From Clostridia bacterium (GTDB lineage: Bacteria > Bacillota > Clostridia > Oscillospirales > CAG-272): a stretch of 7,801 nt of DNA. The stretch is from assembly GCA_900769475.1 (NCBI GenBank), contig CAAGGQ010000170.1:1-7801 (forward strand). Direction: 5' to 3'. Numbering within the stretch: the first letter of the stretch is position 1; every line of letters begins with the position of its first letter. The notes below the pieces were generated by a model. The model was not told the DNA's origin. It saw only the letters and a list, made by a program, of their open reading frames with translations, and ran no database searches. Of this stretch, positions 1-5,925 are shown one piece after another. A program made the translations under genes and the position numbers.

Positions 1-9
1 AGCTTGAAC

Positions 10-144
10 ATGAAGTATATTACCCCTGAAATTGAATTGATCCAAGTATCTGATGAAGATATCCTGACTGCCTCTGTGCTGGTGGATGCCGGTATTGGCG
101 ACGGTGATGTGATTGACTTTAACGATATTTTTCAGTTTGGCTAA
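10..144 (+). CDS. small acidic peptide, TPEIE-type N-terminus, function unknown
   Basis: An open frame of 44 residues that begins MKYITPEIELIQVSDEDILT and ends in FQFG before TAA at 142-144. It is rich in Asp/Glu and hydrophobic residues, with a Gly/Asp-rich second half (DAGIGDGDV), and has no cysteine, signal peptide or membrane segment. The frame is open to the left edge (codons for S-L-N precede the Met), and the nine visible bases before the ATG show no ribosome binding site, so the true start could lie upstream. An intrinsic terminator directly follows the stop, which supports a real transcribed unit. Short peptides opening with M-K-(K)-Y-x-x-P-E-(I/M)-E are common in gut Clostridia and are generally annotated as hypothetical; that comparison is from memory. 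No function can be assigned. It converges on the BMC operon and is probably unrelated to it. Confidence 0.6.
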   Translation: MKYITPEIELIQVSDEDILTASVLVDAGIGDGDVIDFNDIFQFG

Positions 145-154
145 TGAAAAATGA

Positions 155-185
155 AGAGCCGTTGCTTATGCAACGGCTCTTTTTT
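155..185 (+). terminator. intrinsic terminator of the small-peptide unit
   Basis: A perfect 11-bp stem (155-165 pairs with 170-180, AGAGCCGTTGC arm) with a TTAT loop is followed at once by a run of T to position 185. It starts about ten bases after the stop codon of the 44-residue peptide. The geometry is that of a classical Rho-independent terminator on the plus strand. Confidence 0.93.
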
Positions 186-187
186 AT

Positions 188-262
188 AAAAAAACCTTCC
201 CCGGAGGAGAAGATGTGACGACGAGTTCGTTCTTTCGGTTCTTCTCCGGGGAGGTTTTTCTT
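188..262. terminator. long hairpin terminator, probably bidirectional, ending the BMC operon
   Basis: Arms 190-211 and 239-259 pair over about 21 bp with a single bulged base (198) and one G-T pair (207/243). The loop is about 27 bases. On the minus strand the stem is followed by seven T (complement of 188-194), as expected for the end of the operon whose last gene stops at 271. On the plus strand the closing arm ends in TTTTT and is followed by a T-rich tract, so it can also back up the first terminator. Its position between two convergent units fits a shared terminator. Confidence 0.85.
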
Positions 263-270
263 TTCTTATT

Positions 271-1107
271 TTAACTTCGAAGGTTTTGGAGCCATTCGTA
301 GGGGATCTGCAGGTTGCCCTTGCCAACGCCGAGGTGAATGTTGGGCTTGACCGCGCCATGGAAATCGCTTCCGCCGCTATACTTCAGGCCATAGGCATCG
401 GCCATCCGGAAGGCGGTTTGCGTTGTTTCGGTATCATAGAGAGAGTATTGGCACTCCATGCCGCGCAGTCCTCGGCGGGCGGCCTTGGGAAGAAATTCTC
501 GCAGTCGTTCCGGAGAAAGATTAAGGAACGGGTGTGCCAATACCGGGATGGCCCGGATGGAAGTAATCACCTCCAGCATCTCCCAAACGGTGAGGCGCTT
601 GGGTGCCACATAATGGCCGATGGCGGGAGAGAGGAGGGTAGAAAAGGCCTCCTGAACCGAAGCGGTATACCCCTGCTGTGTAAGCGCCAGGGCGATGTGG
701 GCACGATTGATCTTCCCATTTGGTGTTTGTGTCTTGAGCGTCTCGTAATCGAGGGAATAACCCGCGCGTCCAAGAGAATGGATCAGGGCGCGATTGCTTT
801 CCTCCTTGCGGCGAATGACCTCATCCATGAGATCAGCAATCTGAGAAAAATAGGCTGTGGGGATCTCCAAGCCCAGCAGGTGGAGCTCGGTACCATCCAA
901 ATCCACCGAGAATTCGGCACCGGGAACAGCCTCGATTTTGTGGTGTCGGGCGGCCTCCAGGAAGACAGGAAGTCCGTCTACTGTATTATGATCGCACAGG
1001 GCGATAGCGGAAAGCTTGAGATCTTCGGCCATGGTGAGGAGCTCCTCAGGGGTACAGGTTCCGTCGGAAAAAACCGAGTGGGTATGCAGGTCGCAGAATT
1101 GCTTCAT
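271..1107 (-). CDS. PHP-domain metal-dependent phosphoesterase
   Basis: This 278-residue protein belongs to the PHP superfamily of multi-metal phosphoesterases (TrpH/YciV-like; characterised relatives hydrolyse 3',5'-nucleoside bisphosphates or short RNAs). All the signature positions are visible: DLHTH (H8, H10), SDGT (D15), CDHNTVDG (D39, H40), PGAEFS (E65), H76, an RAH motif (H137), LAHP (H192) and GGSDFHG (D248, H250). The metal site therefore looks intact and the length is normal. I chose the ATG at 1107 because AAAGGA lies seven bases upstream. An in-frame ATG at 1131 falls inside a hairpin stem upstream of this ribosome binding site. It is the last gene of the minus-strand run, 94 bases after pduL and beyond a terminator-like hairpin, so its link to the microcompartment is uncertain. 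Family assignment is firm; substrate is unknown. Confidence 0.92.
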   Translation of the reverse strand: MKQFCDLHTHSVFSDGTCTPEELLTMAEDLKLSAIALCDHNTVDGLPVFLEAARHHKIEAVPGAEFSVDLDGTELHLLGLEIPTAYFSQIADLMDEVIRRKEESNRALIHSLGRAGYSLDYETLKTQTPNGKINRAHIALALTQQGYTASVQEAFSTLLSPAIGHYVAPKRLTVWEMLEVITSIRAIPVLAHPFLNLSPERLREFLPKAARRGLRGMECQYSLYDTETTQTAFRMADAYGLKYSGGSDFHGAVKPNIHLGVGKGNLQIPYEWLQNLRS

Positions 1108-1122
1108 AGGCGCGTCCTTTCT

Positions 1123-1161
1123 AAAAGGCATCGGCAGAGGGGCGATGCGCTCTGCCGATGC
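1123..1161 (-). terminator. 12-bp hairpin between pduL and the PHP gene: weak terminator or attenuator
   Basis: Bases 1128-1139 (GCATCGGCAGAG) pair perfectly with 1150-1161 around a ten-base loop. Read on the minus strand, the stem is followed by CC, then TTTT (1126-1123), then A. This is a GC-rich stem with a short T-run. Full termination is doubtful with only four T, so partial read-through into the PHP gene is plausible. The PHP ribosome binding site lies immediately downstream (1116-1121), so an RNA-processing or stability role is an alternative. Confidence 0.6.
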
Positions 1162-1201
1162 TGCTATTTTGTTTGTGAAAGATGGATCTTCCGTGAGCGA
1201 T

Positions 1202-1855
1202 TTATCCGCGCTTCAGAAGTTTGGCCTTAAAGCCGTTGCCCACGCCGGCGGCGTTAGCATCGTCGGTATCAATGTGCATCTCCAGGCGGAAATCCTTGTG
1301 CACGCGGATCTGCACGTCATAAAAGAGGCTTCTTCTCTCGCCACAGAGCTCCACGTCTACGTATTCGTTATCGACCACTCCAAAGGCGCGGCCCTCCTCC
1401 TCGCTCATGTGAATGTGGCGGTTGGCAATGATGCACCCCTCCTTGAGGGTAACGATGCCCTTGGGGCCAATGATGGTGATGGGCGCAGAACCGCCGATGT
1501 CCCCCGATTCTCTTACGGGAGGCTTGAGCTTGAGGACGTAGCTGTCGGTCCTGGAGATCTCTACCTGAGATGCCTTGCGTTCGGGGCCCAGGACGCGAAC
1601 ACCTTCAATGGCACGCATAGAAGGGCCTACAATGGTCAACTGCTCCTTGCAGGCGTACTGGCCGGGTTGGGAAAGGTCCTTCAATTTGGTGAGCGTATAG
1701 CCCTTTCCAAAAAGGATTTCCACGTGCTCGCGGGTCAGATGAATGTGACGGTTGGAAATACCTACGGGAATATCGCCCTCGGTATTCTTTTCATCCTTTA
1801 CTGCCTCGATCACCTTGTTGACCAACGCTTTTAATTCCTGTTCACTGTATTTCAT
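1202..1855 (-). CDS. pduL: PduL-type phosphate acyltransferase (phosphotransacylase)
   Basis: PduL transfers the acyl group of acyl-CoA to phosphate, giving acyl-phosphate and regenerating CoA inside the microcompartment. The 217-residue protein carries the two hallmark histidine motifs of the family's paired beta-barrel halves, SNRHIHL at 34-40 and ANRHIHM at 144-150, plus a late EMHID (H194). These histidines supply ligands for the two active-site zinc ions in the family. The C-terminal segment DTDDANAAGVGNG is also typical. Residues 1-22 form a short amphipathic helix (SEQELKALVNKVIEAV) followed by a polar linker, which fits an encapsulation peptide, unlike free-standing PduL forms. The ATG at 1855 is preceded by TGAGGT about seven bases upstream. 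The gene follows the aldehyde dehydrogenase by 13 bases, the usual pairing of consecutive reactions in a metabolosome. Confidence 0.97.
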   Translation of the reverse strand: MKYSEQELKALVNKVIEAVKDEKNTEGDIPVGISNRHIHLTREHVEILFGKGYTLTKLKDLSQPGQYACKEQLTIVGPSMRAIEGVRVLGPERKASQVEISRTDSYVLKLKPPVRESGDIGGSAPITIIGPKGIVTLKEGCIIANRHIHMSEEEGRAFGVVDNEYVDVELCGERRSLFYDVQIRVHKDFRLEMHIDTDDANAAGVGNGFKAKLLKRG

Positions 1856-1868
1856 GCAACAAACCTCA

Positions 1869-3311
1869 TTAAATGATTCTAAAGTTATCGGCCATCACGC
1901 ATCTGCGCTTCCGGGTAAAGGAGCGCGCCGAGGTGATACCCTCACCGGTGGGACCTGCAATGGTGAAGGTGGTGTGTCCCTCGCCGCCAAAGCCGATGCC
2001 TGCGTAGGAGGGAGCGTTCTTTACAAAGATGGTGGTTTCTACAGCCTTTGCGAAGGCGGAGAGATGATCGATGTTCTTGGAGTGCATGTGGGCGGTGTGG
2101 CGGTTGCCGTGCTCTGCCTTGACGGCCAGGTCGATGGCCTGCTCGATGTTGTCCACACGGACGATGGGAAGAATGGGCATCATCAGCTCATGCTGAACGA
2201 AATCGTGCATGAAGTAGGTTTCACAGATGATGCAACGTACGCTCTTGTCTACATTGATACCGATCTTGGCCAGAAGCACATCGGCATCGCGGCCAACGCA
2301 ATGGCGGCTCACGGTCTTTACGGTCTTGCCGGCCTTGTTGGTCTTTTCCTCCAGAACGATGGTAGCCAGCTGATCGGCCTGCTCCTGAGTGATCAGGTAA
2401 GCGCCGTTCTTTTGCATCTCGACGATCAGTTGATCAGCGATGTTGGAGAAGGCGAACACTTCCTTTTCAGCAATGCAGGGCAGGTTGTTATCAAAGCAGC
2501 AACCGTCGATGATGTCTTTTCCGGCCTTGCGGATGTCGGCGGTATCGTCTACAATGACGGGGGGATTGCCCGCGCCGGCGCCAATGGCCTTCTTGCCCGA
2601 GGATAGAACGGCCTTTACCACGCCGGGGCCTCCGGTGCAGACCAGAAGCTTGATCTTGGGATGGGACTGCATGATCGCGGCGCTGTCCAGAGTGGGCTTG
2701 ACCATGGAGCAAACCAGGATCTCGGGACCGCCGGCGGCGGCAGAGGCACGGTTTACCAGGTCAATGGCATAGTTGGAGGTGCAAATGGCGTTGGGGTGGG
2801 GGTTGAATACCACACCGTTGCCGGCCGCAATCATACCAATGGAGTTGCAGATCACGGTTTCGGAGGGGTTGGTGCTGGGGGTGATGGAGCCCACCACACC
2901 AAAGGGAGCCATTTCGGTCAGCGTCAAACCGTTGTCACCGGTCTTGGCTTCGGAAATAATATCCTCGGTACCGGGGGTCTTTTCGGCCACCAGAATGTGC
3001 TTGAGACGCTTATGCTCCACCTTGCCCATGCCGGTTTCGGCTACGCCGATCTCAGCCATAATGGGAGCTTCGGCGATTGTCAGACGACGGATCTCGGTAA
3101 TGATCTTTTCTCTCTGCTCCACGGTCATGGCGCGAACCGCCTTGTAGCCACGCTCGGCGGCGTCAATGGCCTCGTTCATGTCAGCATAGATGCCGATGAG
3201 CTTGCGGCCGTTGTACTCGGTGGAGCTATATTTGGGGGCGGCGGGGTTGCCGTTGCCCTTGATGATGGTTTCAACAATTTTGCGGATTTCCGCTTCGGTA
3301 ATATTTGCCAT
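1869..3311 (-). CDS. CoA-acylating aldehyde dehydrogenase of BMC type (PduP/EutE family)
   Basis: It oxidises the encapsulated aldehyde to acyl-CoA with NAD+ and CoA. The 480-residue protein has the family layout: an N-terminal amphipathic helix (about 4-18, TEAEIRKIVETIIK), a low-complexity linker (about 19-35) and the aldehyde dehydrogenase fold. Visible motifs are GSITPSTNP (141-149), CTGGPGVV (225-232), the catalytic-cysteine motif FDNNLPCIAEKEV (nucleophile C279) and a C-terminal GPTGEGITSARSF (453-465). The helix plus linker is a likely encapsulation peptide. I took the ATG at 3311, which has AGG nine bases and AAAGGA thirteen bases upstream. An in-frame TTG directly after the acetate kinase stop (3335) would add eight residues but would include the ribosome binding site. 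The gene lies 24 bases after acetate kinase and 13 before pduL. The natural aldehyde (acetaldehyde, propionaldehyde or another) cannot be read from the sequence. Confidence 0.96.
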   Translation of the reverse strand: MANITEAEIRKIVETIIKGNGNPAAPKYSSTEYNGRKLIGIYADMNEAIDAAERGYKAVRAMTVEQREKIITEIRRLTIAEAPIMAEIGVAETGMGKVEHKRLKHILVAEKTPGTEDIISEAKTGDNGLTLTEMAPFGVVGSITPSTNPSETVICNSIGMIAAGNGVVFNPHPNAICTSNYAIDLVNRASAAAGGPEILVCSMVKPTLDSAAIMQSHPKIKLLVCTGGPGVVKAVLSSGKKAIGAGAGNPPVIVDDTADIRKAGKDIIDGCCFDNNLPCIAEKEVFAFSNIADQLIVEMQKNGAYLITQEQADQLATIVLEEKTNKAGKTVKTVSRHCVGRDADVLLAKIGINVDKSVRCIICETYFMHDFVQHELMMPILPIVRVDNIEQAIDLAVKAEHGNRHTAHMHSKNIDHLSAFAKAVETTIFVKNAPSYAGIGFGGEGHTTFTIAGPTGEGITSARSFTRKRRCVMADNFRII

Positions 3312-3335
3312 GATTCTAAACCTGTCCTTTGCCAA

Positions 3336-4532
3336 TTATTTGCTTGCCAAACGCTGGGTATCAATGGCGATCATGTATTCCTCATCGGTAGGAATGATCC
3401 AGGTGGCAACGCGGGCGCCCTCTTTGGTAATGTCAAAGGGAATGCCGCGTGTAAAGTTTTCGTTCTTTTCCTTGTCGATCTCAATACCAAGGTAGCTCAT
3501 GTTTTCGCACACCATTTCGCGGATGTTGTACTGATTCTCGCCAATGCCCGCGGTAAAGACCAGAGCGTCCAAACCGTTCATTTCGGCGGTGTAGGCACCA
3601 ATGAGCTTCTTGATGCTGTTGATGAGGAGCTGAATGGCCAGCTCGGCTCTCTTATTGCCATCCTCTGCGGCCTGAACCACGTTGCGCAGGTCGTTGGAAA
3701 TGCCGGAAACACCCAAGAGACCACTCTTCTTGTTGAGGATGTCTTCCACTTCCTGTGCAGAGTAGCCCTTGGTTTTCATCAGGTAGGTGACGACCGTGGG
3801 ATCGATGGTGCCCGAACGGGTGCCCATGACCACGCCTTCCTGAGGAGTGAAGCCCATGGAAGTGTCCATGGCCTTTCCGTCTTTGATGGCGGTGATGGAG
3901 GATCCGTTGCCCAGATGGCAGGTAATGATCTTGAGATCTTCCATGGGCTTGCCCAGCACCTCGGCCAGCTTGGCACTTACATAGCGGTGAGAGGTTCCGT
4001 GGAAGCCGTAGCGACGGATCTTATCCTCTTCGTAGAATTCGTAGGGGATCGCGTAAACGAAGCGGGAATCTTCTACGGTAGAGTAGAAGGAGGTATCAAA
4101 CACGGCAACCTGGGTCACAGTAGGCATCAGCTCCAGGCAGGCCTTAATGCCGGCAATGGCAGGAGGACCGTGGAGGGGATTGATGGGAACGATGGTTTCC
4201 AGGTACTTGATCACGCTCTCGGTGATCACGGAGGATTCCTTCAGCATCTCGCCGCCGTGAGCCACGCGGTGACCAACGGCATCGATCTCATCGACCGAGG
4301 CGATCACGCCGTGCTCGGGGGAGGCCAGCAGGGAAAGCACCTTTTGCAGAGCCACGCCGTGGTTGGGGAAATCCACCTCCTCGGAGTAGGCCTCGCCACC
4401 CTTCTTGTGGGTGATAAAGCCGCCGGCACCAATGCGCTCACAGGTTCCTTTGGCCAGTACTTGAGAGCTTTCCATGTGGAAGAGCTGATATTTCAGGGAA
4501 GAGCTTCCCGCGTTCAATACAAGAATTTTCAT
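3336..4532 (-). CDS. ackA: acetate/propionate kinase
   Basis: It converts acyl-phosphate plus ADP to the carboxylate plus ATP, the energy-yielding step after PduL. The length (398 residues) is standard for AckA. Family motifs are complete: LVLNAGSSSLKY at 4-15 (N7), GHRVAHGGE at 87-95 (R89), NPLHGPP with H121, FDTSF with D146, YGFHGTSHR with H178, HLGNGSS at 206-212, GTRSGTIDP with R239, FTAGIGEN at 326-333 and PTDEE with E384. These match the substrate, metal and ATP-binding residues known for the family. There is no extra N- or C-terminal helix, so no encapsulation tag is evident and the enzyme may act in the cytosol or be co-packaged. AAAGGAT lies about 14 bases before the ATG, a rather long spacing. 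It sits 40 bases after the regulator gene, and its place in the operon suggests a copy dedicated to this pathway. Confidence 0.97.
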   Translation of the reverse strand: MKILVLNAGSSSLKYQLFHMESSQVLAKGTCERIGAGGFITHKKGGEAYSEEVDFPNHGVALQKVLSLLASPEHGVIASVDEIDAVGHRVAHGGEMLKESSVITESVIKYLETIVPINPLHGPPAIAGIKACLELMPTVTQVAVFDTSFYSTVEDSRFVYAIPYEFYEEDKIRRYGFHGTSHRYVSAKLAEVLGKPMEDLKIITCHLGNGSSITAIKDGKAMDTSMGFTPQEGVVMGTRSGTIDPTVVTYLMKTKGYSAQEVEDILNKKSGLLGVSGISNDLRNVVQAAEDGNKRAELAIQLLINSIKKLIGAYTAEMNGLDALVFTAGIGENQYNIREMVCENMSYLGIEIDKEKNENFTRGIPFDITKEGARVATWIIPTDEEYMIAIDTQRLASK

Positions 4533-4572
4533 AAGATTTATCGCTATCCTTTCGGTTTTAATATCGTTTGGA

Positions 4573-5331
4573 TCAGTAGAGCAGGGTAATGTTGCGCTCG
4601 GCGCAAACCTTCTGCCACTTTTCGGAGGGAGGTGCGTCGGTGATGATCATATCGATCTCCGAGAGCTCGCCTACCCTTACAAAGGATTTTTTATCAAATT
4701 TTCCGCTGTCCACCGCCAGGATCCGTCGCTCGGCCGATTGGAACATGGCTTGCTTGATCAGGGAATCGTTTTCGTTGGAATCCGAGAATCCCAACTCGGC
4801 GTCCAGCCCCTTGCAGGAGCAAATGGCCGTGTCCACGTGATAGGTGGCGATCATTTTTTCGGCCGAGGAGCCGGTGAGGGCAAGGGCGTTCTTTTTGAGC
4901 ATGCCACCGGTAGAAAGCACCGTCCAGTCCTGCTTATCGGAAACCTCGAAAAGGATCTTTACGCTGTTGGTAATAATGGTCAGGTTTTTCTTATCCTTCA
5001 GTCGCTTCACAATATAGAGGGCGGTGGAGCTGGAGTCCAGCATGATGCGCTCGCCGTCTTCAATGGTTTCGGCGATCTTGTTGGCGATGTGTTGCTTTTC
5101 TGCAATATTTACGCTCTCGCGGATGTTGTAGGGCAGATCCAGCGCCGGGCTGTGCTTGGAGACCGCACCGCCGTAGGTTTTGGAAACCAGGCCTTCCTTA
5201 TCCAGCTTTTCCAGATCGCGGCGAATGGTTTCTTCGGTGACGCAAAAATCGCGAGCCAACTCGGTAACGATCACCTTGCCGTTGGTGGCGAGTCTTGCGA
5301 TAATTTCTCTTCTTCGTTCAATGGCCAGCAA
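4573..5331 (-). CDS. DeoR-family transcriptional regulator, TTG start
   Basis: A 252-residue regulator with an N-terminal winged helix-turn-helix (about 1-57: ERRREIIARL, VTEETIRRDLEKLDKEGLV, TYGGAV) and the C-terminal DeoR sensor domain. That domain is recognisable from DSSSTA (99-104), LTIITNS (117-123), STGG (140-143), CKGLDAELGFSDSN and DSGKFDKKSF (208-217). Family members are usually repressors whose sensor domain, related to sugar-phosphate isomerases, binds phosphorylated sugars or similar metabolites. The start is TTG at 5331, fixed by a strong GGAGG (5340-5344) eight bases upstream; no ATG lies nearby in frame. The gene lies within the operon, 21 bases after the PduT-type shell gene and 40 before acetate kinase, so autoregulation of the operon is likely. 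DeoR regulators occur in sugar-linked BMC loci, which is why a sugar-phosphate inducer is the leading guess. Confidence 0.95.
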   Translation of the reverse strand: MLAIERRREIIARLATNGKVIVTELARDFCVTEETIRRDLEKLDKEGLVSKTYGGAVSKHSPALDLPYNIRESVNIAEKQHIANKIAETIEDGERIMLDSSSTALYIVKRLKDKKNLTIITNSVKILFEVSDKQDWTVLSTGGMLKKNALALTGSSAEKMIATYHVDTAICSCKGLDAELGFSDSNENDSLIKQAMFQSAERRILAVDSGKFDKKSFVRVGELSEIDMIITDAPPSEKWQKVCAERNITLLY

Positions 5332-5352
5332 GGGAAGTACCTCCGTAAAAGA

Positions 5353-5898
5353 TTAAAGAATGCTTTCCCACAAACGCTCATCGGGACCGGGGATGATGGA
5401 GGAATCCAGGAACATTCCGTCCTCCACCCCTGCCTTGGCACGCTCGATGGCGGCGGTGACCGAGGAAACGCTACCCGTGAGAATGATGTAGGATTTTCCG
5501 CACATTCCCTTGGCCAGACGAACCTCTACCAGCTCCACCAGCGCCGTTTTGGCGGCGGTGTCGGCGGCGACCACAGCCGAGGCCGCAGTATAGGTTTCCA
5601 GAATTCCAATGGCGCTTTTGTTTTGGATCTCCAGAGCACCGCTGATGGCGGGTTGCACCGACTCGTGGGGGTTACCCAGCACGAATTTATCCACCAGCAT
5701 GGCGGGGTTATAGCGCTCGGCGGCGTCGATGGCAGCGCGTACCGAGCTGAGCTCTCCCGCAATGGTAGCCAGGTATTTTCCGGGGCATACGGGATTGGCC
5801 TGCACCACTTCCACGTCTGCGGTCTTCAGCATCACGTCGGTGGCGGTAATGCCCGAGGCCACGGTTTTGAATTCAATCATTCCAAGTGCTTTTTTCAT
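5353..5898 (-). CDS. pduT: BMC-T trimeric shell protein, PduT-type with pore cysteine
   Basis: This 181-residue shell protein holds two tandem BMC domains (about 4-88 and 95-180). The first opens with ALGMIEFKTVASGITATDVM and the second with AIGILETYTAASAVVAAD. Trimers of such proteins make pseudo-hexameric tiles in the facets. The first domain contains PVCPGKY with cysteine at residue 38. In Salmonella PduT a cysteine at this position in the ICPGK loop binds a [4Fe-4S] cluster at the three-fold pore, so this protein probably carries the same cluster. The ending SSIIPGPDERLWESIL also resembles PduT (VIPRPHESMW). The adjacent PduS-type gene strengthens the call, since the two are partners in the Pdu system. 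AAAGGA lies about ten bases before the ATG at 5898, and the stop is 21 bases before the regulator start. Confidence 0.95.
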   Translation of the reverse strand: MKKALGMIEFKTVASGITATDVMLKTADVEVVQANPVCPGKYLATIAGELSSVRAAIDAAERYNPAMLVDKFVLGNPHESVQPAISGALEIQNKSAIGILETYTAASAVVAADTAAKTALVELVEVRLAKGMCGKSYIILTGSVSSVTAAIERAKAGVEDGMFLDSSIIPGPDERLWESIL

Positions 5899-5925
5899 TT
5901 CTCGTTTTCCTTTTCAAAAAAGCGA

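Noticed and set aside
1108..1131. An upstream ATG at 1131 that would add eight residues to the PHP protein.
   Set aside because: It lies inside the stem of the intergenic hairpin, and the AAAGGA ribosome binding site lies downstream of it, correctly spaced for the ATG at 1107.
286..2606. Three overlapping plus-strand frames (286-1230, 1016-1834, 1752-2606) opposite the PHP, pduL and aldehyde dehydrogenase genes.
   Set aside because: They mirror well-supported minus-strand genes, overlap one another, and encode low-complexity non-family sequences.
3312..3335. A TTG start at 3335 for the aldehyde dehydrogenase.
   Set aside because: It abuts the acetate kinase stop and would place the likely ribosome binding site inside the coding region. 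The ATG at 3311 gives the normal short N-terminal helix.
2661..4589. A 642-codon plus-strand open frame opposite acetate kinase and the aldehyde dehydrogenase.
   Set aside because: It has the same codon-register shadow effect, and its product resembles no known family.
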